Shown here: positions 33,367-47,200 of the stretch, in pieces
Layout: each line of letters begins with the position of its first letter
How positions within the stretch are numbered: the first letter of the stretch is position 1
Assembly (NCBI GenBank): GCA_963932465.1
Contig: OZ010800.1
Coordinates: 94,290,807 to 94,354,806, forward strand
Length of the DNA stretch: 64,000 bases
Reading direction: 5' to 3'
Source of the DNA: Maratus speciosus
Lineage: Eukaryota > Arthropoda > Arachnida > Araneae > Salticidae
Program-made: the position numbers and the translations under genes
The notes under the pieces: model-generated
Seen by the model: the letters and a program-made list of their open reading frames with translations, nothing else
Databases searched by the model: none
Told to the model about the DNA's origin: nothing

Positions 33367-36034
33367 CTTACCTAATTTTCAATATGTGTATGTTCTTCAA
33401 TATACATAGATTGCAAATTTTGAAATGTGCACTATCTCAAAGACTGGTATAATCTGGGAACAGTTTTCGCTATGATTTTGTGTTATTAACCAGATTCGTG
33501 ATAAAAATCATAGCGCATTCTTGAGTAAATGATTATTAATTTGTATAACTTTGAATCATTTCTTGTAAGTTGCCATTAGAATATACTTAAAAGATTATTT
33601 TATGTGTTGAAGATATTTTAATTATAGAGTTCGCTTTTGACAAAGATGCTACAACGGAATTTAATCAATTAAAGAATAGTTTCTAACTAGAATATTAAAA
33701 ATTGTCGTGTATAATAAAAAATACCAGTTTCTGTATACCGATTCTATGCAACCAATAACTGGTGTTTCGTCAGTTTGACATAACCATGTATTAAAAATAT
33801 ATTACTTAAATTTTATATTTCATACGCGGCAAAGCATTGGGTAAACCGAGTAAATAAAGCGAATATGTGTTGCTTTTTCAGTTGTCATATATCATGTGTA
33901 CACATTTCTTAAGCAGAAGAAATTTGGATTACTACCAACGCAGACTTCAATTGTTTAGTTAATGTGTATATATGTATACATGTATATTATAATAAAACAG
34001 AATAGACGAAATTTGCATTAGTAAAGTCACTTTATTTGTATAAATGAAATTAAGTTTAAAAGTTACGATGTTTTAGTCAGATCGAAACAAAAGTGCTTAC
34101 ATATTTTAAATATGGTATGAGAATAAATGTTTCATATAAAAATTTTAAATATACATAAAATTCCAGAATACCACAAATTATAGTTTCTAGAAGTATTCTA
34201 TTTTGTGATAAGTTTTCATTAAATCCTCTTTATTTATATGCAGTTAAACTTTATAGCTAAAGAAATATAAGTCGAAGAGGTATTCATACTTTCTTTTGTT
34301 TTTTAAACATGGTAGAAAGCAGATTGTTTTTAAATTTTATTTGTTTTATAGAAAAGATCAATCATCAATTCCACGTCATGCATAAAATTTAGATCAATAA
34401 TAACCCCAGTCTATTCTCCATTGAATCCATCATTCTTTATGAAAAATGGGAAAAAAACTGAAATGATAACGCTGAAGTAATATTGAGATACTTGAATCTC
34501 ATAAATAACTTAGTTATTTATAAATTGTTCACCGTTAAAAGTGTTTACGAAGAAGAATCAACTGGTATTATTTTCTAAAACATTATTAAAGCCATCCAAA
34601 ATTATATTTTCCAATCATCTATCTGAAAGTTACACAGATAGAAATGAAAGATATATACAATTATTGAAAAGGTGCAACGCGCAAACATTTTGTTAAATGT
34701 GTATAGATATATAGAAAATTATATCATCTTTCAAACTTTAATTTTATATATGTTGAAAGTACTTAAATCATGGGAACACAAAATTAAACTTCATATAACT
34801 ATTTAAAATGTACTGAATTCAACAGACTTTTCAAATTATTCAATACTGCATGAATTTTATATATACTATTGTGAAGTTGTATTATAATTAGCCTTTTAAT
34901 TTTTCCTAGGTCAACAAAAAATAAAATGCATTTAATTAAAATGTTCTGTAATGCCAAAATTTATTAAAGTTCACATGAATTAAACAGTTCTCATATCAAA
35001 CATTTGCAGTACAAACAGAATATGTTTTGAAGAAAAAAAGTCATAAATTAATTTTAATATTGTATTTAAATAATTTACTTCCTCATTAACATTAAATTAA
35101 TAATAGCTTATTACAACGACTTGTTAAAATATGACGAGAGTTAATAATTCTACGATTTCTGCATGTTAAATTTAGATTCATTAAAACTTTGAAACTCAAA
35201 TTATACACATAAAATCGTATGCATTCAAATTTTATGTAAGTTTTAAGAGTATAACGAGTTGTTTTTCAGGAAACACCACTCCTTTTTGTAATGTATTTCA
35301 TTTGCAATAAAAAATATTCCATATAAATTTAGAAAAGAAAAGATAAAACAGACATGACATAGATTAAAAAAAAAAAAAGATTTAATAGTGATGCTATAAA
35401 TTTTTCAAATGTGCAATATGTTGAATAAGACATAATATTAGACTGTTTTAAAATAATTTAAACCATTTCATCCATTCTTACACATCTCAGAAGAATTGAT
35501 TTTTTTTTATTAGAAGTGATAAAATATGACGAACAAAACAGCTATATATTTTGCAATAGAGTGATTCATAAATGAACTCAGTACATATTTTATCCTAATA
35601 GCATTTGAAACAATGAGTAATTTTCAAATTTATACCAGTTTATACAAAATATTTAAAGACATAAAAATAGACTGAATAATGATCATTTGTTTTATTAGCA
35701 AGCGTGATTGAAGTACAATTTAAATATATATATATATATATATATACACACATTTTTTTTGTCAGGAAATCCTCCGATAAGCGCGGCAGAAACCCTGATT
35801 GAGTTTCTTCTTTTATTGTTTGTAAAAGCTCTAACGCGTGTTGGATTTAAATGTACGTACTTTCTAAATTCCTAATTGTTTTCAAAGTGGCTGACTGGGT
35901 ATGCTAAGTCGTATGTCTTTCAAATATTTCCTCACATATTTCGAAAAATTCATCGAATAAATTATAATTCATTTAAATCAAGATTTGGAACTTGATAGAT
36001 AATCGTTATGAAAGATTACACATGTCTTTAGGCA
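33367..36034. other. AT-rich intergenic DNA, no gene seen
   Basis: No coding frame or element edges. A (TA)n tract at about 35725-35746 is followed by a T-run and the acceptor-like TTTTTTTTGTCAG at 35766. Confidence 0.45.
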
Positions 36035-36960
36035 TATCAGAAGATCTTTTGAGTGACCCTGTAAACGAAACGTAAATGATAAATTCTGTTTTAAAATGGT
36101 AAGTTTACTTGACTCCACTGTAGTAATATATCTTAATATGTAGTATCATGTATATACGACAGATTTGACAAGAGTTATGTCATTTAATATATTTTTGCTC
36201 TATGTTCAATTACTTCAAACATATAAATCAAAAACTAATTAATATTTTTGTATGAAATTTTAAATATTTCAACTGCTTATAAAAAAATAAAATACAGTAA
36301 ACCGTATAAAGATCCGATAATTATTGAACTCTTTAATTGTATAAAAAAATATTTTTGAGTGACCCTATAAACGAAAAGTAAATGATTCAATTTGTGTTTT
36401 GCAATAGCAATCTCAATTAGGTCGACTGTATATCTGAATATCATGTGTATACGTCATTTTGACTAGAGTTAGGCCATTTAATATTTCCCTACTTTATGTT
36501 AAGCATAGGAATAAATTACTTTAAACTAGCATAAAACGAAAAAAATATTAATATTTTTACACGAAATTTTAAAGGTTTAAACTAATTATAAAAACCATTC
36601 AAATGCAGCAAACCATATAAAAATCTGATAATTATAGAACTCGTTAGCCCTATATCAAAAGATGATTTGAGTGACCCTGCAAAAGAAACTTATATACTGC
36701 AATTCTGTTTCACGATAGGAAGCTTACTTGCATCGATTGTTGTAACATATTTTAATATTATGTGTATACGGCCACTTCTACAAAAGTTAGGTCCTTTATT
36801 ATTTTTTTTTTGCTGCATGTTAAGTATAGGAATCAATTGCTTAAAATTGGTATCAATGGAAAACTAAACAGTATTTTTACATGAAACTTTCAGAGGTTTG
36901 CACAACTCATAAAAACAATTCAAATGCCGTAATGCGTAAAAATCCGATAACTACACATCA
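36035..36960 (+). repeat. Three tandem copies of a ~309-bp unit
   Basis: The landmark GAGTGACCCT occurs at 36051, 36357 and 36669 (spacings 306 and 312). Other landmarks recur in step: CATGTGTATACG-like, TTAAGCATAGGAAT-like, and AAAATCTGATAATTAT. The copies are well diverged, so this is an old duplication. Only the third copy keeps an open frame (36667-36867, 66 codons). Confidence 0.8.
36667..36867 (+). CDS. Unrecognised 66-codon frame in third repeat unit
   Basis: It encodes a hydrophobic peptide with two membrane-like stretches (FTIGSLLASIVVTYF and LLFFFCCMLSIGI). The listed start is a non-ATG codon and the frame may extend upstream as an exon. The equivalent frames in the other two units are closed by stops. 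I recognise no family. Confidence 0.2.
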   Translation: MSDPAKETYILQFCFTIGSLLASIVVTYFNIMCIRPLLQKLGPLLFFFCCMLSIGINCLKLVSMEN

Positions 36961-38672
36961 CTGTCAACAATTTTTAGTCTGAATAAGAAATTAAAATGTG
37001 CAAAAAACAGCACTTTTAAAATCGCATTTACTGAAAATCTAATCGTCGCAATTTTGATTTATATTTGTTTTCTTGTTCACATAGCACGTCCAATTCCATA
37101 AAAACAAGAATTTTGTCTATATGTCAATAGAACGCCAGATAGAGAAGCGTCAAAGTCTTGTTTTGGTCAGACCGCAAAATATCAGCTAGACAGAGTACTG
37201 AAAAAAAAAAATGTAGAATCATTTGGCGACATTTGGCGGAAATTCCTTTTATTTACGATTCATTGAATTTTTGTTTTTTTTTCCTTGGCTAGAAACTCTG
37301 TTTAGCTTCTATGATATCTTCATTCTGTTATTTAGAAAGAGAAAGATATAGAAATCAGAACAAGTAGCGCTGCCGACTTGATGTTTGTAGTTTCTATGTT
37401 TCACCGATATTCATAAAAAAAGGTTACAACTTTATATATAATTTTTTACACTTGACGTATATATATATATGCCAACAAAATTATTATAATGGACATGCAG
37501 ACATTCAAGTCATGAAACCTTTAGAGAACGTAAGTCACTTTGTAAATTAAACTTCCAAATACGGTTCAATTCCGGCCCCTGGACATATTGAAATCTTCAA
37601 GTGTTGTCTATTTTCTTTTGTCTATCCCGTCTTTATCTCGACCACGGCTTATAAGCGTGCACTTGGTTTAAGAACACAAGGTGGATGTATGTGTATCTGT
37701 AGCACCAAAACATCCTCACTAAAATATTTCAATTCGTGCATAATAATTAAATGAAATGTAGTCAATGTAATAACATGGGTCATTTTTGAACAAACTTAAA
37801 TAATAGTTGATTTTTATATTTTAAATTTACTTGTACATCATGTAGTTTATGGATGTTTAAGGAGCATACATCTGTTTAATCTTTACAAAATAAAATAAAT
37901 AAATAAAAACTTGATTTTTTAGAAAAATAAATAATAAAGAGAAGTAATTTATTTAGAATGTTACAAGAACATGAAAACTCATAAAATTAAGATTGGGACG
38001 TCTAAAAATGTGGCAGATTATTCTTAATGAAAGCAATGATAGAAAGAATAGTTTAAAATAGTTAAAAACATAAAATGTTAAAAGCATGCCTTCTTTAAAT
38101 TGCACAAAAGCTTTCTCATGAAATATTTGATATTTCTGCAATCAGTATTCACTGAATTATAAATTTTATCTATATCTTAAAACTGAACCTAAATTTGTCT
38201 AAAGTTAAGGAAAAATTATATTTTGAAAATAAAATTTAGTCGCATCGCATTATTTACAAAGCATTAGATATTGGTCAACGGTTAAAGTTTATCTACGCCT
38301 TCTTTTACATTGTGACTGCTATAAATTAAAAAATTTAGATTCAGTCGTATGATACATATAAATAATATATAAATATGTCAGGACTGAATGAAAAATTGTT
38401 AAATAATTTTAGAAAAAAATGTGTCCACAAATGAAGAATATAATGAAAAAAGCACGTTTTCAAAATTGTTATGTAAGCCATTTTAAAATATTAATTTCAA
38501 TTATTTTCTTTTCTATCGAAAAATCTTTACATATTTGTAAACATAATTAGCGCAATTTTAAGTTTTTTTTATGAAGTTTCTTGTAAAATGATCAGACGAT
38601 CCTTCTCTCATACATTTATTTCGAAAAATGTAATTTTTTGAGGATTGAACTGTTGTGTGACTCTTTAATATA
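36961..38672. other. Intergenic DNA with a retroposon-like fragment
   Basis: 37555-37690 is GC-richer and starts with a pol III B-box-like GGTTCAATTCC; the following text resembles the body of a tRNA-derived SINE. No A box is seen upstream, so it would be 5'-truncated. The rest is AT-rich without genes. Confidence 0.35.
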
Positions 38673-39690
38673 TACAGTGTGTCCACTCTCAACGGTGTCC
38701 AATGGCTAATCCCTAAACCGTCAGTCATAGACATAAAGTTCCAGTTACAAAAATGTTTTAAATGACCTAAAGAAATATTTTAAAAGCTATTTGGGTGTAT
38801 AAAAACATTGCTTAAAAAATTACGAAATTTAAAATTTTATACGGTGTTCCGGTTTTATAAGTTATATTTAGCAAAATTTCCCTATTATACTGACAAGTAA
38901 GACAGAAAAAATCCCGTTCAAATAACACTAAAATTGACCAAGTTATGAAACTTTAAAAATGAATGTCTTAAGCTACTTTTCTTTATCTGAACACAAAGGA
39001 GTTCGACCATGCTTTGAGGGGTCATATACCAAGTGCTTAAAGTATTCCAAGAACTTATTTCATGTGTATCTGCACTTTGAAAAAAAATCGTACAAGTGTT
39101 ACGATTGAGTTAACTTTTATGAAGTTTCAGATTGACTAAAGTAATTGCATTTTAAAATATGTTTTATTTTGTAAGGATTTGAGACTGTTTCTTTTCATGA
39201 TTTCTTTTAACCAAAATTATATTATTTTTATAAATTTTTATTTAATTCCAACGATTGTATGTACGTTTTTCCAGTTCAAAATTTGTACTCGAATTTTAAC
39301 TCACTTTCAAATATCCAATCGAGATTAAATTTTATATACTGACGTAAATCCGATGACAATCTAATATTATTATGATTTTCGGTGGTTACCATTTATACTT
39401 ATTTTACAGGATAACACGAAAAATTTTGGATACATTACCGCGAAGAAGATTAAGAAAAAGTTTTAGATGAGATAACGCAATCATGCGGTGGTTGTGTTTT
39501 TTAACTTTTATTTATTTTTCAACAATGAATCCGAAAATCACCTTAATTTTAAACCTTCATGTCAGTATTTCTCGCAAATAATAAATTGTCAAAGTTAAAA
39601 AATATCAACAATCGGACACTAGAAAGTAGAGGAGATGGCTGTTTTTTTTTTTTTTTTTTTTTTTTTTTTGATAATCGATTTTTATGTATT

Positions 39691-41065
39691 TGTTGTGGTT
39701 TCTTAGAACCACTGCCATATATATATTTAATTTCATTTAGAAAATATTTTTATTAATCTTGTATTTATTTAATTTTAATATCCGCATTCCAAAATTATTT
39801 TAATCCCCTTTTTTTCCAACTCTCCCCTGTAAGTTTTTCTTTCTGGCATAGCATTTCATTCATTTTAAAATCATAAACGTCGTTTTGAAATCTGTACTTC
39901 CGGTAAAAGAATTATCTCGAAAATTCCATATCTTTCTATTTGTGAAGTCATATCCTTTTGTAGCTCCACCCCTTAGCCAATAATATTTAAATCAGTTTAA
40001 TTCGTAATTTCAAAATTTGTAACTCTTTACTACTGTTTGGCATCTTATCTCAGTGAAATATATCAAATTTCCTTTTTTTAAAGCAGTTTTTTATATTCTT
40101 TAGCATTGCATTTTATGCCAATGCATGGCACCTGTATGCTCGTTCAGCCAACGTTGGCGTGTTTCAAGGATTATAGCAACCCCCCCCCCTTTACTCCTCT
40201 TCTCGGAGAGCTCGCGCGCATTCAGTAGTGCAGTTGAGTTGGGATCCCAATGCAGAATGGCTGCCCTTTTTTGCCGTTCTGCGAAGTAATTATGTCTGCG
40301 CCTGCATGAGTGTTCTATCAACGAACGCAGAGAATGGATGGATGCCTCTTCCCCTTCTACAAAAATAATAAACGAATTTTGTATCTACAGTAAGAAATAT
40401 TAAAAGTGAAAGATTATTTCGGCTGCATAGTTTCGTCTTTTTTTTGTGGCGAGATGCTTTGATCAGTTACTTCTCGTTCTTCTGTAGGATGTGGATAAAG
40501 AATTCTGTTGACGGCATTATTATTATTTTTTATTCAAGTGTTGCTTTTATTTCGAGTCGTAGAATTATGATGCTATAAAAATCATCTAAATGCCTGTGTC
40601 TCCATACTCCCAAAAGGAAAGAAATTATTTTATTTTCCTTAGTAAGAATGTAGATGTATGTGTCGATCATAAAAAAAGTACATCTAAAAGAATAAGATAT
40701 GTACTGTATGATAATATGCTATGTTCTGCAAAAAATTGCTTCAGAAATAAAACAAATTGCAAGGAAGATTTTTCATTTGTTTATTTTTCTTTCTGCAAAT
40801 GTCTCCATCATTCTTCTGTTCTTTCTGGTCAATGCAGGTAATGCTTTTACCTTTTTATTTTTTTGTTCTTAATTTCCAAATGTGTGATAAGTAAATTCAG
40901 ATTTTCTTTAATTAATGACTGTTGTGTCTAAGTGGTCTTTTGTGGCCGCAACAAAATGTTAAATGCACACTATACGATCGATCCTTAAAAAAAGGATTTA
41001 GAATTTCAATATCCAAAATAACTTTACAATATTATTCTATCACCTCCTGTCTCCAAAACACAACA
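39691..41065 (+). repeat. Gypsy-3 5' LTR
   Basis: The partner of 49133-50533. It contains a GC-rich block at about 40190-40330 with GAGAGCTCGCGCGC, likely near the RNA start, an 83-codon frame at 40590, and a short T8 where the other copy has T36. Confidence 0.95.
40590..40841 (+). CDS. 83-codon frame inside Gypsy-3 LTR, function unknown
   Basis: ATG at 40590 opens a frame for a Cys/Lys/Phe-rich small protein (MPVSPYSQKERNYFIFLSKN at the start, FCKCLHHSS near the end). It is also intact in the other LTR (50055-50306). Between the copies I count seven amino-acid changes and two silent ones, so there is no sign of purifying selection since insertion. The frame ends in CAGGTAATG, which also reads as a splice donor. 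It could be a leader exon, an LTR-encoded accessory frame, or chance. Confidence 0.3.
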   Translation: MPVSPYSQKERNYFIFLSKNVDVCVDHKKSTSKRIRYVLYDNMLCSAKNCFRNKTNCKEDFSFVYFSFCKCLHHSSVLSGQCR

Positions 41066-41076
41066 GCTAAATTTCC

Positions 41077-41090
41077 TGGTACCGTGAACC
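41077..41090 (+). promoter_or_regulatory. Gypsy-3 primer binding site, tRNA-His-like
   Basis: TGGTACCGTGAACC, 11 bases after the LTR. It has two mismatches to the complement of a typical tRNA-His 3' end (TGGTGCCGTGACCC). Confidence 0.6.
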
Positions 41091-41532
41091 TTTAGAAACC
41101 TTTATGACATGACAGTTATTAAGTTATATTTTGATATGAAAATTTGTTTTAGTGTATTATTATTGAAATATTTGATATTTAGAAAAAGTGGCTTCCTTAA
41201 TTTTTTTATACAATCTTTCTAAGAAAAAGAGAAAGAATTCATGTAATATTTACAGTTTATTATTAAGGAAAAATGATTGCTTATGATGTTATTTACAAAA
41301 AAGATGAGTTACGAATAATTTTCTTACTCATAAGTAAATGATTGATTTATTGATGCCATTTTGTTTTGATAATATGTTGAGAACAATTATTACGTTATTC
41401 TGTTGAATTCACATTATTTTTAGAAGTTGACTTCATATGAGATTATTTTTTTTTTTTACTTCACCACATTATTTTAAAATTTGTTTGGATTTGTTTTAAA
41501 ATTTGTTCAACATTGTTTTGAAATTTATCACC
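41091..41532 (+). other. Gypsy-3 gag leader
   Basis: AT-rich with no coding frame. Confidence 0.6.
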
Positions 41533-42626
41533 ATGCCTCCAAAAGAAAATTTAAACCTTTGTATTGCACCATTTGATGGAAATCCTCAGACGGTCGAATT
41601 TTTCTTCGACCAGTTATCAGATTTGCAGGAATTATATAATTACTCTGAAAAAGAAATTTTTGCTCTTTTCAAGTCAAAATTACAGGGCACTGCATTAAAT
41701 TTCATTCTCGAAACACAATTTCAATTCAAAAATTCTAACCTTGAAACCATTCGCAAAGAATTTATTAACTATTTTCTGCCAAGTAAAAATCTGACACTTG
41801 GAAGTCTCTTCAAAATTTAAAATTGGATTCTAATGAGTCAGTTAAAAATTTTTCATATCGTTTGGCTAAACAGCTTCAACTTGCTTATCCTAAGTTAGAT
41901 CTAGTTGCTCTAGATTCTTTGAAATTTACTCATTTTATTCAAGCTTTACCTAAGCAAATTAAAAGGAAAATTCTAGAAGAAAACATTTCCAGATTTGAGT
42001 TAGCTCTTGAACGAGCACAATTTTTACAAGATATCTATGATTCACCACCTACTCAAAAATCTAATCAACATTATGACCAAGTTTATTCTCTGAATAATGA
42101 AAATAATGGTGAATGTTCAAAATTTTCTGATAGTTTTGTTGAACAAGCTCCTATCAGACATAAAAAGGACAGAGTCTATAGAAATTCGCAAATAGCATTC
42201 TCGCCATCCGAATATCATAATGAACATTCTCCTAGACATAGAACCGTTGTTAAAAAAAGCGTGTAACTTACTCTTACCTCACCAGTTAGACATAACGTGG
42301 CTTCTAGAAATAAAACAAACTTTATTCAGCATAAGCCAGATCAGAAACGATCTTTCTTTCGGCCAAAGTTTGACAAGTTTTCTCACAAGAAAAACTCTTC
42401 AGAATATTTTCGCAAACAAAATGTTATCCAATGTGCTTTTCGTGGTCGTTTTAATCATCTTATGGAGTCATGTTACAAGTTTAGAAATCTACTTGACTGT
42501 TCTAGGCAAAATGCCAATCACACTCAAGACTCCCATTTTTCTTCGAATTCTTCTCAAAGAAAGAAAAACTTTACTTCTTTTTCTAAAAATAAAAATGATG
42601 ATAAAAATGATCATTTAAACAAGTAA
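41533..42626 (+). pseudogene. Gypsy-3 gag, one frameshift and one stop
   Basis: ATG at 41533 (MPPKENLNLCIAPFDGN) has a good context (ATCACCATGCC). The capsid-like region changes frame near 41800-41815 and continues at 41823. TAA at 42264-42266 then interrupts it in frame, and 42297-42626 continues in the same frame. A single zinc-knuckle position reads CAFRGRFNHLMESC, in which the second cysteine is replaced by Arg, so zinc binding would be impaired. The family role is RNA packaging. Confidence 0.85.
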
Positions 42627-44253
42627 GGGACATTGGTGCAACTGATCGCCTTCTCTCCCAATCTTACTCGTTAGGGTCAGTACACTCCTGTGACAATTCA
42701 AACGAATGTCAGATTGACAAAATTCTTCTTCAACTACTTCCTTTTCAAGCGCTGTTACACAGACATCACCAGTGATGCAAAAAAGGAACAGACCTTGCTG
42801 TTCTAAAAATTCTTTGTCATCAAAGTATTCTTCTCAAATTGAGGATTGTGTACAACAACGACACGTAATTTGCAGCTCTTTTGACAACACTTATTCACTT
42901 CCATGTATAATTATGAATGTTCAACATAATGAGATATCAACTCTCATTGATTCAGGCTCAACATTAAGTTTGTTGGATCATGAATGCTTTAACAGCAATA
43001 AATCCAAAATCCATTATAAATATTTATCTAGAAATGTTTCTGTATCAACTATAAACTCTAAAGTTTTCTTTAAAGGATTTATCGAGATTACATTCAAAAT
43101 AGACAAATTCTTTTTTCATCATGTCTTTTACCTTACTGATATAAAGAATGTTAATTTTGAAGCCATACTTGGTTTTGAGTTTATAAACAAGCATTCTATA
43201 ACCATCTCTCCAACTTTTAAATCTATATTAATTAAAGATAAACATATACCTTTTAACGTTCAAAAAGAGTCTCCTAGCAGTTTTTATTTGAATTCTCAGT
43301 ATAATAATAATAACAATAAAACAGTGCCATATTCTTTTGATGAAAACAATGTGCCTATTTATGAAAATTCTATGTCAGTTAACACAAATAATGGTACTTA
43401 TTTTGATAAAATGAATGGAAATTTTGGTGATAATTATTTGCATTTGGTAAATAATTATGAAAATTATCCTTGCAATTACAATTTTCCAAATAATGGTTTG
43501 TTTATAAATAATGTTGGTAATACTGCTATGAATTATGATAATTCTTTTATGAATGCTAATCTCAATATCAGAAATTTAGAAGGTCATGCTCAAGTTTTTA
43601 CTCAGCTTCCTAATTATTTTCCCACTCATACAAACTTTGATTATCCTAATGTTATAAATAATATTTCTAATACCAATACCAAAATTACCTCTGATGAAAA
43701 AAATGTCATATCTGAAGATGACAATGGCATTAGTTATGTTGGTAAAAAGTGCACCAATTTTAAAAATGGTAATGGAAAATTATTGAGTTCTAACATGGTA
43801 CAAACTGTAAATAGAGAATTGATTCCCCCCAATTCTTCTGTTTATTTACATGTGAAATACTTGAACTCTCCCTCTGAATATTTTATTTTTAAGCCTGCTT
43901 TGAAAAGTAAAGTTCTTATTTTGCATGAATCATTGCATTCTTAATCTTCAATTCAAAAAGATTTATTCTTAGTTGTATGTCAGAATATATCCAAAGTGGA
44001 TGTTCATTTAAACAAACATACAATTCTTGGTGAGTGCATTAATGTAGATGAGAATGATATTGAAAAATATTCCTTTGATTTAGATTCAGAAAATGACTAT
44101 TGTAATTTAATTTTACCATCTGAGGAAATTAAAAGAAAACGAATACAAGAACTGTCACCAGATGATTTTGACTTAAAACACTTGTCCTCACATCAAAGTG
44201 ACTGTTTACTAAAATTATTATGCAATAAACTCAAGCATTTTCTAAATCCTTAG
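42627..44253 (+). pseudogene. Gypsy-3 protease and Asn/Tyr-rich linker
   Basis: After a frame change the 42772-43944 frame holds the aspartic protease (STLIDSGSTLSLLDHECF; active site DSG near 42950). About 140 residues very rich in Asn, Tyr and Phe follow (43300-43690). TAA at 43942-43944 is an in-frame stop: the same frame reopens and continues to 44253 with LSPDDFDLKHLSS, the linker motif shared with Gypsy-1. A frameshift at the T-run near 44240 leads into RT. Confidence 0.85.
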
Positions 44254-47200
44254 ACACTTTGGGTCATACAGACCTAGTGAATCCTCAATTTTCAATGATG
44301 AATTCTCATCCGGTGAAAACCCTACCTTTTCCTGTGCCAGAGGCACTAAAGCAAGAAGCTCTTGACCAGATTAATCAAATGCTAAATGCTGGCATTATAG
44401 AAAGATCAAATTCTTCTTGGGCTTGCCCCATGCTGTTAGTTAAAAAGAAAAGAACTGACATGTCAAAACCTCAAAAATATCGTTTGGCTTTAGATCTACG
44501 ATTATTAAATTCTATTATTACTCATTCTTCATATCCTCTACCTCGCATTCAAAACCTATTAGTACAATTGTTAAAATTTAAGTACTACAGTACACTGGAC
44601 TTACCGTCTGCGTACTGACAGATTGCGGTTCCTAAAGAGATGCAAGATAAGCTCAGTTTTACCACTCCATGGGGAATGTTTACCTACCTTCGTCTTGTTT
44701 TTGGCTTGAAGACGGCTGCAAGTACTTTTCAACAGTTGATTGATTCAGTTATTCAATTATCCGAAATTGACTCTTGTTACGCATACCAGGACGACATAGT
44801 TGTTGGCGCTAATTCGTTTGAAGAAATGGTTGCAAAAGTCACAAAACTCTTGGATACTCTAATTGCCAACAGCATTACACTTTCACCTGAAAAATGTCCT
44901 TTTATGCAAACTAGCATTAACTTTTTAGGCTTCCACCTCACTGATCATAAAATCCTTCCAATTACAAGCAATATTTTGAAAATTACTTCTTTTCCAAAGC
45001 CAAAAACTAAAAGGCAGACAAAGAGTTTGATTGGCTTATGTTCATTTTACAGGTCAATCATACCTCATTTTGCTAAATTAGTTACTCCTCTTATTGAAAT
45101 CACCAAACCTAAAAATAAATTCTGTTGGAAATCTGAACAAGAAAATGCATTTAATAAACTGCAAGAATTTTTTTTCCATAAACCCATGCTCAATCTTCCA
45201 AATTGGAATGAGACCTTCTATGTTAATACAGATGCTTCAAAGACAGCAATCTCAGCTGTTCTTATGCAAAAAATTCAAGGTGAACTTCGCCCCATTTCTT
45301 ATTACTCCAAAACTTTATCTCAATCTGAAAAACAGTACCCAGCCATTAAACTGGAACTTTATGCCATTAATAAAGGTATAACGCCTTTTAAATATTACAT
45401 TTTCGGCAGACCTTTCATTCTTTTGTCTAATGCTAAACCTCTCAATCATTACAAAAAACTAACATCTCCTGCTGACATCACTACACGTTGGATGTTAGAA
45501 CTATCTGAATACTCTTACACATTCCAGCATGTTCCAGGCAAATATAATGTGTTAGCAGATTTTCCAAGTAGGACACCTCATATTCCTACTGAAGATCTCC
45601 ATACTAACCCTGATCTCATTTTTCAACAAGAAGTACTGCCTATTGTTGATAATGAAAATGACCTACATAATGAAATTGCTCAGTATCCATGTGGATTAAT
45701 CGGTAAAAAACATCATAACTGCCATCTTCAAAGTGACCCTCCATCTATAAATAATGTTAGTAATGAAGACCCATTGTTAGAAATTTTTGATCAAACCATC
45801 CTTTCTGAACAACAAAAAGATCCTCAAATTAAGAAAATTTATGAAGATATTAAATCTAATAAAAAATCTAAAAGTTTAAATGGTTATTACATTAATCCAA
45901 GTAATGAGTTGCTTTGTTATAATGGACACTTCTCTTCAGAAGACATTGAATTACATAGAGCTGTTTTACCATCTTCACTTAGAGCTAAAGCTTTAAGGAT
46001 TGCTCATATTACTCATACTGGTATTCATAAGACCATTGTTAATTTAAAGAAAAGATTCACTTGGAAAACTCTAATTTCTGATACAATTAATTATGTCAAC
46101 TCTTGTGAAATTTGTTTAGTAAATAAAAATCATAAAAAAAACACTGTTCCATATCTTCCAGCACCTATTCCTACAGCTCCCAATCAAAAAGTTTCGATGG
46201 ATTTACTTGGTCCTTTGAGAAATCACCAGTTTGTTATGACTGTAATCGACCATTTTTCTCGTCATCTTGAATTATATGCCTTGAATAGCATTCATGCTGA
46301 GTCGGTGACTAAAGCTCTGTTGAACTACATTTCCACTCATGGAAAACCCGAGTTATCACTTACAGATCATGGTTCCCAGTTCACTAGTGATTTATTTTCT
46401 TATTTCAACAAAAAAACTTGGCATAAAGCTAGAGCACAGTACAGTAGCGCATCCACAGGCTAATGGATTGAGTGAGAGATGTAACACTCAAATAAAGTCA
46501 TCTGTCAATACAATGGCTTCCCAAGGATTTGATGTTCCAACTGTTTTAAAAATTCACCAGTCCATATACAACGCTACACCTCATCCAGCTACAAAATTTA
46601 CTCCAAATCTTCTTCATTTTGGAAGGGAGGTGAATGATATTTATGCAAATTATAAAACCCATTTTTCCTGGAAAATCCTTAACACTGCATATGAAATCCA
46701 CAAATTAATGGATGTAATTGAAAAAGTATACTACCAAGCTTACAAAAATAACGAGTCTTCTACACAAAAAGTGTATCAAAAATCAATGGAAAAATTAAAA
46801 TTTGCTAATATCAAAGTTGATGATATTGTTTATGTGAAATTTTCTAGTGTATTTAATAAAAAAATACAAGGACCTTATATGGTAAAGAAAATAATTTCAC
46901 CTGTACTTATTCAAATTCAAGATTGCAATAATAATCAAGCATCACTTGTGTTAATTCATACTAACAGTAGCTTGAAACTCCAGAAAAGAAATGAAGCATT
47001 GCTTCATCCTTCTGATTCATCTAGAAGTGCAACACATGATCAAACGACTGTTGATAGCGCATCTTCTTCTGTGAAACGACATATGCCTACTCATACTACT
47101 AATTGTGATTCTCCTCAAATTCAGACCACTACGAAGTGCCAACAAACAACTTCGCATTCACATAATTCAGTCCAGTCTCAAACATCTGGTAGTAAAACTT

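Noticed and set aside
35766..35880. Acceptor-like TTTTTTTTGTCAG followed by a 35-codon frame (NPPISAAETLIEF...)
   Set aside because: Too short, no donor, no recognisable protein; kept only as a remark.
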